A stretch of DNA of 57,776 nt from CAYPGJ01 sp964638515 (GTDB lineage Bacteria > Planctomycetota > Phycisphaerae > Phycisphaerales > UBA1924), in the NCBI GenBank assembly GCA_964638515.1, contig CAZWZL010000015.1, positions 1 to 57,776 on the forward strand, written 5' to 3'. Made by a program: the position numbers and the translations under genes. This document shows, piece by piece, positions 51,389 to 57,776 of the stretch. The notes beneath the pieces were generated by a model. It did not search any database. It saw nothing but the letters and a program-made list of their open reading frames with translations, and had not been told where the DNA came from. How positions within the stretch are numbered: the first letter of the stretch is position 1; every line of letters begins with the position of its first letter.

Positions 51389-53158
51389 TCAGGGCGTGAT
51401 GAGCGCTCGCGGTGACATCAGCAACACCGGCTCACGCCGCAGCTCGAGCACCCCACGCATGGCCTCCCCCACCCCGTTCCACGTTCGATCGCCCAGCAGC
51501 ATCCGCCCCGCAGCTGCTCCCGCATCAAGCAGGGGCGACGACGCTCCCGCCATGCCAAACGAGCCGGCCAGGTCCTCCAGCGTCTCCCCGAGCGACTTCG
51601 GCGCCGGGTAGTCCATCAGGTCGTACGTCCCCAGCTTGAGCGAGGCCGCGAGTCCCGTCACGGCATCGTGCAATCCACCCAGCTCGTCCGCCATCCGAAG
51701 CGCAACACCCTGCTGACCGGTAAAGAGCCGACCCTCCGCTGTCGCGCCGATGTCAATGCCCGATCGGCCCGCCTGAACTCGCTCCACAAACTGCGTATAC
51801 ACCGCGCGCATCCGACCCTCGACCTTGGCCCGTTCGCTCGGCAACCACTCCCGCTGCGTGCTCATGAGCCCCGCGCTGCTCCCACGGGTCCGCGTCACAA
51901 CGTTCACGTGCAGCTTCTCCATCGTCCCCGCGAGCACGATCTTGCCCCCCACCACCCCGATCGACCCGACGATGCTGGACGGATTGACGTAGATCCGGTC
52001 CCCCGCCACCGCGATGTAATACCCCCCCGACGCCGCCATCGAGCCCACGCTCACCCACACCGGCTTACGCGCCGCGACCCGACGAAGCCCCTGCCAGATG
52101 GACTCACTCGCGCTCGCGCTCCCGCCCGGCGAATCAATCCGCACCACCACGCCGCGAATCAGATCCTCGTGCTCGATCTCGGCGAGCGCTTTGCGAATCG
52201 TAAGACTCCCGACCGACCCCCGCCCGCTCAGCGGCGAAGGCGGCTCGCTCGCCCCGTCCACGATCACGCCGTCGATGTGCACCACGGCGATCGTGTCGCC
52301 CGTGGGAGTCCGATCCGGCGGCTCCGTGAGCGCCTTCAGCATCGCAAACGGGTTCGACAGGTCCAGCCCGCCCCCGCCGCGCGCCGACACAAACCCCAGA
52401 TCGGCGTCATAGTCCGCCCCGAACTCCTCTCCCAGCGCCGTATCAAGCTCGAGCCGGTCCATCGCCTTGTCGACAAGCCGAACCTCCACAGCAGTCACAT
52501 CATCCGCCATCCAGCCCTCCTCAAGGGCTCGCCGAATCTGCTCCAACGTCATGCCGCGCCCCGTTCGGACCTGCGTCTGCATCGCCTCGAAGAGGCCGTT
52601 GAGAAGATTCGAGATGTTCTCGTCCCACTGCGGGCTCGGCTCCCGGTTGCCGAGCGTCTCCTTGGCCCCCTTGTAGTCCCCGATCTGCACGAAGTCCGCC
52701 TTCATCCCGAGCCACCCGAGCGTGTCCGCGAGGTACATCTCTTCCACGTGCAGGCCCGGGAACGAGACCAAACCTCCGCGCTGCATCACCACCTCATCCG
52801 CGAACGACCCCAGCACCACCTCCCCCGGCCCGTAGTTCTCCGTAAACAGGATCACCCTCTTCCCCGCCGCGCGAGCCGCGCCCAGCGCCGCGCCGAGCTC
52901 CTCCACCTGCGCCAGATTGAACGCCGGCTCGCGCAGTCGAATCACAACCGCCTTCACGTCGGCCGCCTCGGCCGCGCGATGCACGCCCGTCACAACGTCC
53001 AGCAGCGTTGGCTTCGGATCCGCCTGCAAAAACGCCAGCGGCTCGGGCCGATCCGCCAGTTGCTTCTCGAGATCAAACCACGCGATCCGCGCCCCGCCCA
53101 TCGCCCCCGCGCTCAGCACCGCACCCGCGATCCACCCCATCACTCGTCCGATTCGCAT
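51389..53158 (-). CDS. sppA: Signal peptide peptidase SppA, long form
   Basis: 589 residues, the size of the E. coli 67K type. N-terminal membrane segment, then two tandem ClpP-like domains. The catalytic serine is S377 in GSMAASGGYYIA and the lysine base is K163 in IGDYKGAKE, matching the Ser-Lys dyad split across two halves. It degrades cleaved signal peptides in the inner membrane. Convergent with yebC. Confidence 0.92.
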   Translation of the reverse strand: MRIGRVMGWIAGAVLSAGAMGGARIAWFDLEKQLADRPEPLAFLQADPKPTLLDVVTGVHRAAEAADVKAVVIRLREPAFNLAQVEELGAALGAARAAGKRVILFTENYGPGEVVLGSFADEVVMQRGGLVSFPGLHVEEMYLADTLGWLGMKADFVQIGDYKGAKETLGNREPSPQWDENISNLLNGLFEAMQTQVRTGRGMTLEQIRRALEEGWMADDVTAVEVRLVDKAMDRLELDTALGEEFGADYDADLGFVSARGGGGLDLSNPFAMLKALTEPPDRTPTGDTIAVVHIDGVIVDGASEPPSPLSGRGSVGSLTIRKALAEIEHEDLIRGVVVRIDSPGGSASASESIWQGLRRVAARKPVWVSVGSMAASGGYYIAVAGDRIYVNPSSIVGSIGVVGGKIVLAGTMEKLHVNVVTRTRGSSAGLMSTQREWLPSERAKVEGRMRAVYTQFVERVQAGRSGIDIGATAEGRLFTGQQGVALRMADELGGLHDAVTGLAASLKLGTYDLMDYPAPKSLGETLEDLAGSFGMAGASSPLLDAGAAAGRMLLGDRTWNGVGEAMRGVLELRREPVLLMSPRALITP

Positions 53159-53218
53159 CGCTCGCTCCTTGCTGGCTCAACCCGCCCCGCCACCGCGCAC
53201 GCATCCTACGCCCCGGGC

Positions 53219-53614
53219 TCAGTCATACCCCAACGCGGTGAGATCGTCCTCATCCAGCCCGAAATGGTGCCCCATCTCGTGCAGCAACGTCACCCAGATC
53301 TCCTCGTACACCGCATCTTCCACCCCATCGTTCGCCCAGCCACCGCCCATCGCGATGATCCCCTCCCGGTACAGATGAATGTCCTCCGGAAGCACACCCG
53401 AGTGCTCAACGCTCCGCTCCGTCAGCGCAATCCCCGAATGCAGCCCGCACAACTCGTCACGACGCACCGCGCCCATCTCGCGCAGCACGGCCTCGCTCGG
53501 GTAGTCCTCCACGATCACCGGCGTCTCCTCAAGCAACACGCGCAATCCCTCCGGCAACGCCTCGATCGCTTCCTCAAGCAAACCGTCAAACCGCTCCCGC
53601 TCCGCATCCGTCAC
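53219..53614 (-). CDS. Minimal zinc metallopeptidase-like protein (HExxH)
   Basis: 131 residues from a GTG at 53614, with GGAGGAG five bases upstream and overlapping the pyrD stop. The HEMGHHFGLDE motif gives the zinc site with downstream acid residues. The fold is that of the small metallopeptidase family (minimal zincin, DUF1025-like) known from bacteria and of unknown target. Cotranscribed with pyrD. Confidence 0.8.
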   Translation of the reverse strand: MTDAERERFDGLLEEAIEALPEGLRVLLEETPVIVEDYPSEAVLREMGAVRRDELCGLHSGIALTERSVEHSGVLPEDIHLYREGIIAMGGGWANDGVEDAVYEEIWVTLLHEMGHHFGLDEDDLTALGYD

Positions 53615-54573
53615 GCCCGCTCCTCCAGCCGAACCGCCCCCACCAGCTCCCCAATCGACGAACAACCCTGCCGACGAACCCAACGCTCCAGCCCCGCCGC
53701 TACCCGCAACGGCGCTCGCGGGTCCGCAAACAGCGCCGTGCCCACCCCCACGGCCGTCGCGCCCGCAAGCACAAACTCCGCGGCCTCGCGCCACCCCGTC
53801 ACTCCCCCCACCCCGACAATCGGCACGCCCGCATCCCGCGCAAACCCCGTGTACACCTCATGCACAAGCCGCACGGCAATCGGATGAATCGCCGGCCCCG
53901 ACAAGCCCCCCGTCCCGCGCGAGAGCACGGGCCTCCGCGTCTCCACGTCAATCGCCATCGCCGGAAACGTGTTCCCGATCACGAGCCCGTCCGCGCCGGC
54001 CTCCACGCACGCCCGCGCCACCCCCACCATGTCCGCCGTCTTGGGCGAGAGCTTCACGAACATCTTGAGCCGTTGCACCCCCGCGCGCACCGCGCCCACC
54101 AACTCACCGGCAGGCCCCGGCGCCGCGCCGAACTCCATCCCCCCATGCACGTTCGGGCACGAAAGATTCAGCTCCAACCCCCTCATCCCCTCAACACCTT
54201 CCATCATCCCGGCAACCCGCACGTAGTCATCGATGCTGAACCCCGACACCGACCCGATCACCACCGTCGGCGCATCCTTCACCCTCGGGGCCACCTCCCG
54301 CTCGAACACCTCCAGCCCCACATTCGCAAGACCCACGGCATTCAGCATCCCCCCCGCCACCGGCCACACCCGCCACGTCTTGTTCCCCTCTCGTGGCCGC
54401 GCCGTGATCGACTTCGTGACCAGCCCCCCCACTCTCGAAAGATCCAACGCATCCGACATCTCATCGAGATACCCGCACGTCCCCGCCGCCAGCAGCACCG
54501 GATTGCGCAGCGCGATCCCCGCCAGACTCACCGCAACGCATGATTCGGCCCGCGACTCCGTGCGCACGTCCAC
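53611..54573 (-). CDS. pyrD: Dihydroorotate dehydrogenase, class 1
   Basis: 320 residues from a GTG at 54573 (start uncertain). Core strand SLAGIALRNPVLLAAGTCGY, VTKSITARPREGN, the catalytic-loop motif LELNLSCPNVHGG with the class 1 cysteine base, and IVGVGGVTGWREAAEF and ATAVGVGTALF for FMN binding. It makes orotate in pyrimidine synthesis. The cysteine rather than serine base marks class 1. A PyrK partner gene is not seen here. Confidence 0.92.
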   Translation of the reverse strand: MDVRTESRAESCVAVSLAGIALRNPVLLAAGTCGYLDEMSDALDLSRVGGLVTKSITARPREGNKTWRVWPVAGGMLNAVGLANVGLEVFEREVAPRVKDAPTVVIGSVSGFSIDDYVRVAGMMEGVEGMRGLELNLSCPNVHGGMEFGAAPGPAGELVGAVRAGVQRLKMFVKLSPKTADMVGVARACVEAGADGLVIGNTFPAMAIDVETRRPVLSRGTGGLSGPAIHPIAVRLVHEVYTGFARDAGVPIVGVGGVTGWREAAEFVLAGATAVGVGTALFADPRAPLRVAAGLERWVRRQGCSSIGELVGAVRLEERA

Positions 54574-54653
54574 AGCGTAGCGGCTCGACCCGCGCCACGC
54601 CCTATACTCGACCCGAACACCATTCCCCGCGACTCCAAGGACCGACCCAACCA

Positions 54654-55295
54654 ATGGACGCTCAGGAACGCATCTCCCGCTTCGAGCACATGACCCAGGC
54701 CGACGCCACCAACGACATGGCCTGGTTCTCCCTCGGCTCCGCCTACGCCCAGGCCGGCCGCCACGCCGACGCCGCCAAGGCGTTTCTCGCCTGCGTCGAC
54801 CTCAACAAGGACTTCTCCAAGGCCTATCAGCTCGCCGGCTCCTCCCTCGTCGCCGCCGGCGATAAAGCCAAGGCTGCAGACGTCCTCACAAAGGGCTACA
54901 CCGTCGCCGCCGCCAAAGGCGACCTCATGCCCAAAGACGCCATGGCCGACCTGCTCCGATCACTCGGCGCCCCCGTGCCCGAAGTGAAAACCTCAGACGC
55001 CCCTGCGGCCGCCATGACCGCGGGCGGATTCATGTGCAAGCGCACCGGCCGCCCCGGTACAAAGCTCAGCGAGCCTCCCATGCGAGGGGCCATGGGCCAA
55101 TGGATCGTCGAGAACATCTCCGCCGAAACGTGGAAAGCCTGGATCGGCCAAGGCACCAAGGTCATCAACGAACTCCGGCTCGACTTCTCCCGCGACAAGG
55201 ATCAGGAAACCTACGACCGACACATGCGCGAGTACCTCGGCATCGACGACGAACTCCTCGCCAAACTCCAGGCCGAGGAACACTCCAACGCCTGA
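54654..55295 (+). CDS. TPR domain fused to a YggX-type Fe(II)-trafficking domain
   Basis: 213 residues from ATG 54654. Residues 1-90 are TPR-type helical repeats (WFSLGSAYAQAGRHADAAKA, YQLAGSSLVAAGDKAKAADV). Residues about 125-197 are YggX-like: cysteine C128 near the start, GTKLSEPPMRGAMGQWIVEN, SAETWKAWIGQGTKVINEL and the C-terminal MREYLGID. YggX normally is a stand-alone 90-residue protein that protects Fe-S clusters. The fusion with TPR is unusual. A TATACT element at 54603-54608 lies upstream. Confidence 0.8.
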   Translation: MDAQERISRFEHMTQADATNDMAWFSLGSAYAQAGRHADAAKAFLACVDLNKDFSKAYQLAGSSLVAAGDKAKAADVLTKGYTVAAAKGDLMPKDAMADLLRSLGAPVPEVKTSDAPAAAMTAGGFMCKRTGRPGTKLSEPPMRGAMGQWIVENISAETWKAWIGQGTKVINELRLDFSRDKDQETYDRHMREYLGIDDELLAKLQAEEHSNA

Positions 55296-55326
55296 GCCTC
55301 GAGCCCTTTCTTTTTTTTGTTCGAGT

Positions 55327-55353
55327 GGGGCGGGCGTCTCGCCCGCCTTCTTC
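55327..55353. repeat. GGCGGGCG palindromic repeat, copy 1
   Basis: GGGGCGGGCGTCTCGCCCGCC forms a stable GC-rich hairpin and is followed by TTCTTC. A near-identical element recurs at 56180-56199. A run of eight T (near 55312-55320) precedes rather than follows it, so it is not a simple plus-strand terminator. Confidence 0.6.
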
Positions 55354-55423
55354 GCGCACCGTCTTCACCTCCCTGCCCCGTTCTTCTGCGGCGCCAATCC
55401 GGGGGCGACCGATACACATCCTC

Positions 55424-55612
55424 ATGCGTCAGATCGTCGCGTTGCTCATCGCCGTTGGTGTCTTTGCCGTGACCTTCGTGATCACATCGCTCATCGCCCG
55501 GTACGACTTCAAGGTCGAGGTCGGCGGCATGACGCTGCGGTCCACGATCCCGGGCGTCATCCTCGCGGCCGTGTTCGGCGCCCTCGCCTACAAGGGCTCG
55601 CACAAAGGCTGA
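55424..55612 (+). CDS. Small membrane protein, 62 residues
   Basis: From ATG 55424. Two hydrophobic segments (IVALLIAVGVFAVTFVITSL and PGVILAAVFGALAYKG) flank a short polar loop with RYDFKVEVGG. It looks like a small two-pass membrane protein of unknown function. Confidence 0.6.
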   Translation: MRQIVALLIAVGVFAVTFVITSLIARYDFKVEVGGMTLRSTIPGVILAAVFGALAYKGSHKG

Positions 55613-55707
55613 CGCGCCGCGCATGCGTGCGGCGGACGTGTCCTGCGTGGCATGGCGAAGCGTCCGCTTGGCCACAACGGCTCACCAACTCCCCACATCG
55701 TCACGTG

Positions 55708-55816
55708 GCAACCCCTCCGCCCGCGAGCACTTTCGGGGGCCCTTCCGGGGGGCGAGTGTGAAGGAGATGACTCACGCGCCCCTCCAGGGTCGTGAGCCGG
55801 TGGAGGGTGGTTCTTC
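55708..55816. repeat. Structured repeat, copy A
   Basis: Starts GCAACCCCTCC, contains CCCTTCCGGGGGGCGAGTGTG and a CTCACG/CGTGAG stem, ends in GTGAGCCGGTGGAGGG. Shares this order with copy B at 56056-56163 but differs at about one base in eight by eye. Confidence 0.7.
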
Positions 55817-55946
55817 CCGTGGTTGCGTGCCGTGGATTGCCGCGCGGCGGCAAGCCAAGAGTCCATCGTCTCTGCGCTGTGTGCCGTGGCCTATCGCGAA
55901 GCGAGCGGCCACGACGAAAACCCCGGTCATACCCGATCGCGCCGTT

Positions 55947-56016
55947 GCAACCCCTCCCCCCGCAAGCCCGTCCCGGGCGCAGCGCGGGGGAGGATGTCGC
56001 GCAGCGGCAGGAGGGG
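55947..56016. repeat. Structured repeat, divergent copy C
   Basis: Begins with the same GCAACCCCTCC left end, preceded by TCGCGCCGT as copy B is by TCGCGCCGA. The body then differs: CCCCTCCCCCC and GGAGGGGGG arms make a self-complementary element of about 70 bases. Boundaries approximate. Confidence 0.45.
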
Positions 56017-56055
56017 GGCGCTTCTCAAACTACCCAAGACATAGCTCGCGCCGAT

Positions 56056-56163
56056 GCAACCCCTCCTCCCGCGATCACTTCCGAAGGCCCTTCCGGGGGG
56101 CGAGTGTGGAGGAGGTGGCTCACGCCGCTCCGCGCGCGTGAGCCGGTGGAGGGCTCTTCCTCC
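56056..56163. repeat. Structured repeat, copy B
   Basis: Same order of blocks as copy A. Arms CCTCCTC and GAGGAGG pair, and a GGCTCACG/CGTGAGCC stem follows, giving two hairpins. Confidence 0.7.
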
Positions 56164-56179
56164 TTCTCCTTCCCTAGTA

Positions 56180-56199
56180 GGGCGGGCGTCCCGCCCGCC
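56180..56199. repeat. GGCGGGCG palindromic repeat, copy 2
   Basis: GGGCGGGCGTCCCGCCCGCC is a near-perfect palindrome followed by TTCTCC; it matches the element at 55327-55353 and is 17 bases after repeat copy B. Confidence 0.6.
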
Positions 56200-56228
56200 T
56201 TCTCCATTCTCTCCTCCTCGCGGCGCCC

Positions 56229-56453
56229 TCACCCCGCTCGCTTCCTCCGCGCCACCGACATGGGCTGCGACTGACCACACACAACGCTGACGGCCTTCCC
56301 GGCCGATGCCGTGATCTCCACCGTGAACCACGTTGGCTGCTGGGTATGAGGCGTCGCCGTTCCCGCCCAGGATGGAGTGATGGTCACGGTTGGGGCCGCG
56401 AGTGCGGCAGACGGACACAACGAGAGCGCAAGGACACCGAGAAGCGTGCGCAT
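56229..56453 (-). CDS. Small secreted protein, 74 residues
   Basis: ATG at 56453 starts a signal peptide (RTLLGVLALSLCPSAALA-A), then a beta-rich stretch (TVTITPSWAGTATP, TWFTVEITASAG) with a C-terminal basic end (VARRKRAG). It lies 75 bases downstream of the SUMF1-type gene on the same strand. No family recognised. Confidence 0.5.
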   Translation of the reverse strand: MRTLLGVLALSLCPSAALAAPTVTITPSWAGTATPHTQQPTWFTVEITASAGKAVSVVCGQSQPMSVARRKRAG

Positions 56454-56528
56454 AGGGCGCCACCTTTCTGAAAAAACACCGATGCTGGAATGCACTCCGC
56501 GCAACACGCGCGGCTCAGGAACTACGGA

Positions 56529-57611
56529 TCAGCGCCTGCGGCGCGCCACCAAAGGAATCAGGAACACAATCGGAGCCGCCCCCGGCGATGGCACGGAGGA
56601 AGCGATCCGAAGACCGGTGCCGGTGCTGTTCGGACCTCGAACCTTAAACAACTCGTCGATAACGTCGTCCCGGAGTGCGCCGCCAACAGCGGCGCCCCGA
56701 ATGACGCGCGTGCGAGACGTTCCAACGGAAGTAACGCCTCCTCGTTCCTCAGTGTGCTCGGACACGCCGCCCGACGTGTCCAGCAGGTCCCAAGGGGAGA
56801 GCACGTTGGGATACGCACCAACGTCGTAGCTCGGCAGTTGGGCGCCCGCGTTCGTCTGCCCCTGCCCGGGCGGCCCGGGCGTGAGCTCCGTGTCCTGTCC
56901 GGCCTGATACTTCCAGTAGCCGTCCTGCCCGGGGCCGGGGCCGTATCGGTTTGGGTCGTAGTGCGCCGCTTTGGTCCACTCGTCCAGCGAGGGGATCCAG
57001 AAGAGCGCGCCCGGCGAGCGCATGGCCTGGTCGTTGTGGGTGAAGTCAGGGTTCGTCGTGAATGTCGCCGTGTCGTAGGCGCCGCGCTCGAAGGCGTTCT
57101 GCGTGATCGCCCCGCCCGTCGGCCGACCGTTGTGCAGCCAGTTGCAGTAGCGTGCCGCCATCCGCCACGACATGTCCGTGGCGAGGTTCTCGGCCCCCGG
57201 CTCAAAGACGTACACCGGAGGCGCCGTTGGGTCAAGTGTTGCCCGCCGGATGTATCTGCCCGTGAATTCCGGCGCAAGCGTGTGGCCCGGGTTCGCGGCC
57301 TCAAAGAACGGCGCGTACGCGTTCACGAACGCCGCGTACTGCTGCACCGTCACCTCCGTCCGCGCCATCCGGTACTCGTAACCCACCGCGCCGAGATTCG
57401 GATGCCCGATGTTGTAGAACCGCTCGCTCGCCAGCGCGGCGCGGTTGCCCGGCGCCCCGATCGTCACGAACTGGTGCCCGTAGTCAGACGGCGGCAGCAC
57501 GCTCGGCGGCGTCGGTGGGACCTGCTGGCCCCACGCCCCCGCGCTCATGACGAGCGCCGCCAGCGCGCACGCGCCGACGCGAGTTGTTCCGCCTGCCCTC
57601 TTGTTCCCCAT
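56529..57611 (-). CDS. Secreted SUMF1/FGE-type protein with PEP-CTERM-like tail
   Basis: 360 residues from ATG 57611, with GGAGG eight bases upstream. Signal peptide (CALAALVMSAGAWG), then an FGE-sulfatase (formylglycine-generating enzyme) fold: EYRMARTEVTVQQYAAFVNA, MSWRMAARYCNWLHNG, LFWIPSLDEWTKAAHYDPN and DLLDTSGGVSEHTEE, with VIRGAAVGGA near the end. The C-terminus SVPSPGAAPIVFLIPLVARR ends in a short arginine run, the planctomycete PEP-CTERM-type sorting tail. The cysteine pair that makes FGE active is not evident, so it may be a surface or binding protein rather than a modifying enzyme. Confidence 0.75.
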   Translation of the reverse strand: MGNKRAGGTTRVGACALAALVMSAGAWGQQVPPTPPSVLPPSDYGHQFVTIGAPGNRAALASERFYNIGHPNLGAVGYEYRMARTEVTVQQYAAFVNAYAPFFEAANPGHTLAPEFTGRYIRRATLDPTAPPVYVFEPGAENLATDMSWRMAARYCNWLHNGRPTGGAITQNAFERGAYDTATFTTNPDFTHNDQAMRSPGALFWIPSLDEWTKAAHYDPNRYGPGPGQDGYWKYQAGQDTELTPGPPGQGQTNAGAQLPSYDVGAYPNVLSPWDLLDTSGGVSEHTEERGGVTSVGTSRTRVIRGAAVGGALRDDVIDELFKVRGPNSTGTGLRIASSVPSPGAAPIVFLIPLVARRRR

Positions 57612-57730
57612 CTGGAAATCCTCCCGGCCCCGCCGGCCCCTCCGGGGGCCCGCCGCGCCGACACAAACCAGCGCGTCGAACTCCCGAAAAAAAGGCCCCA
57701 AGAACGCAGCGCACCGAATGTACGTCCCTA

Positions 57731-57747
57731 GGGGGGGGGGGGGGGGG
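57731..57747. repeat. 17-base G homopolymer
   Basis: A run of 17 G at 57731-57747, about 120 bases upstream of the SUMF1-type gene and close to the window end. It could be a slippage-prone regulatory tract or an assembly artefact. Confidence 0.8.
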
Positions 57748-57776
57748 CACCCCCAATGTTCGCAGAAACAACGAAA

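Larger units (their letters stand above)
55613..56228. other. Non-coding, repeat-rich region
   Basis: 616 bases without a convincing gene. It has two copies of a roughly 108-bp structured repeat (55708-55816 and 56056-56163), a third related left end at 55947, and a GGCGGGCG palindrome at 56180-56199. The copies share a left end GCAACCCCTCC and a core CCCTTCCGGGGGGCGAGTGTG, and end near GTGAGCCGGTGGAGGG. Frames in this stretch are GC-driven. Confidence 0.7.

Noticed and set aside
51668..53887. 739-codon plus-strand frame opposite sppA and neighbours
   Set aside because: Arginine/proline/histidine-rich antisense shadow of sppA and pyrD; no domain motif.
55623..56274. Several frames through the repeat region
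   Set aside because: Frames follow GC-rich repeats, lack ribosome sites and have no domain; read as non-coding.

Overview
The window is a high-GC (roughly two-thirds G+C) chromosomal segment that looks like a planctomycete of the class Phycisphaerae. Main reasons: several secreted proteins end in paired EF-hand/dockerin-like repeats of the form DxNxDGxVDFxDLNxVLxxFG, which I associate with Phycisphaerae; there are prepilin-like proteins with an H-Xn-DG tail, a likely PEP-CTERM-type tail, and Gram-negative envelope genes (lpxI, dsbD, lipoproteins). These clues come from motif reading and memory of families, not from a database search. I saw no rRNA, tRNA, CRISPR array, phage or insertion sequence.

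Layout. 1-3550 (minus): type IV pilus block (start of a pilO-like gene, pilN, pilM, a small anchored protein, a major-pilin-like gene) and an HTH-receiver regulator. 3716-6918 (plus): a HEAT-repeat protein with a built-in degenerate receiver domain and an orphan OppF-type ATPase. 6915-15571 (plus): the most interesting unit, a cobalamin riboswitch followed by eight genes whose starts and stops overlap or nearly touch: two secreted proteins resembling the surface proteins of Bacteroidetes vitamin B12 loci (a beta-propeller and an FGG-type surface protein), a pseudopilin, a BFD-like [2Fe-2S] domain fused in frame to a GT2 glycosyltransferase, a BshC-like protein, and a complete BtuF-BtuC-BtuD importer. 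15602-18201: a small membrane protein, then accB-accC. 18191-23332: two YkgJ-type cysteine-cluster proteins, lpxI, a TlyA-like methyltransferase without S4 domain, heme oxygenase with a 58-residue membrane protein, an RluA-type pseudouridine synthase, and a DUF2726 protein. 23359-29718: large secreted LamG/dockerin-like proteins, a DAO-family oxidoreductase and a DegT aminotransferase. 29827-33465 (minus): pyruvate dehydrogenase E1 alpha, E1 beta and E2. 33685-37027 (minus): a secreted propeller protein, a YdjY protein, and the rpsP-trmD-rplS operon with a recognisable terminator. 37162-40607: dsbD, fliM, a STAS protein. 41115-50603 (plus): nusA-infB-DUF503-rbfA-HhH protein-TPR lipoprotein, without rimP in this interval. 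50650-55612: yebC, sppA, a minimal zinc protease, pyrD, a TPR-YggX fusion and a small membrane protein. 55613-57776: a repeat-rich non-coding stretch, a small secreted protein, a SUMF1-type secreted protein and a 17-G homopolymer near the window end.

How the parts fit: the B12 operon joins surface capture (inferred), periplasmic binding and inner-membrane import under one riboswitch, with three accessory genes whose part is unknown. The other operons are ordinary housekeeping units (fatty acid synthesis start, pyruvate oxidation, ribosome and translation factors).
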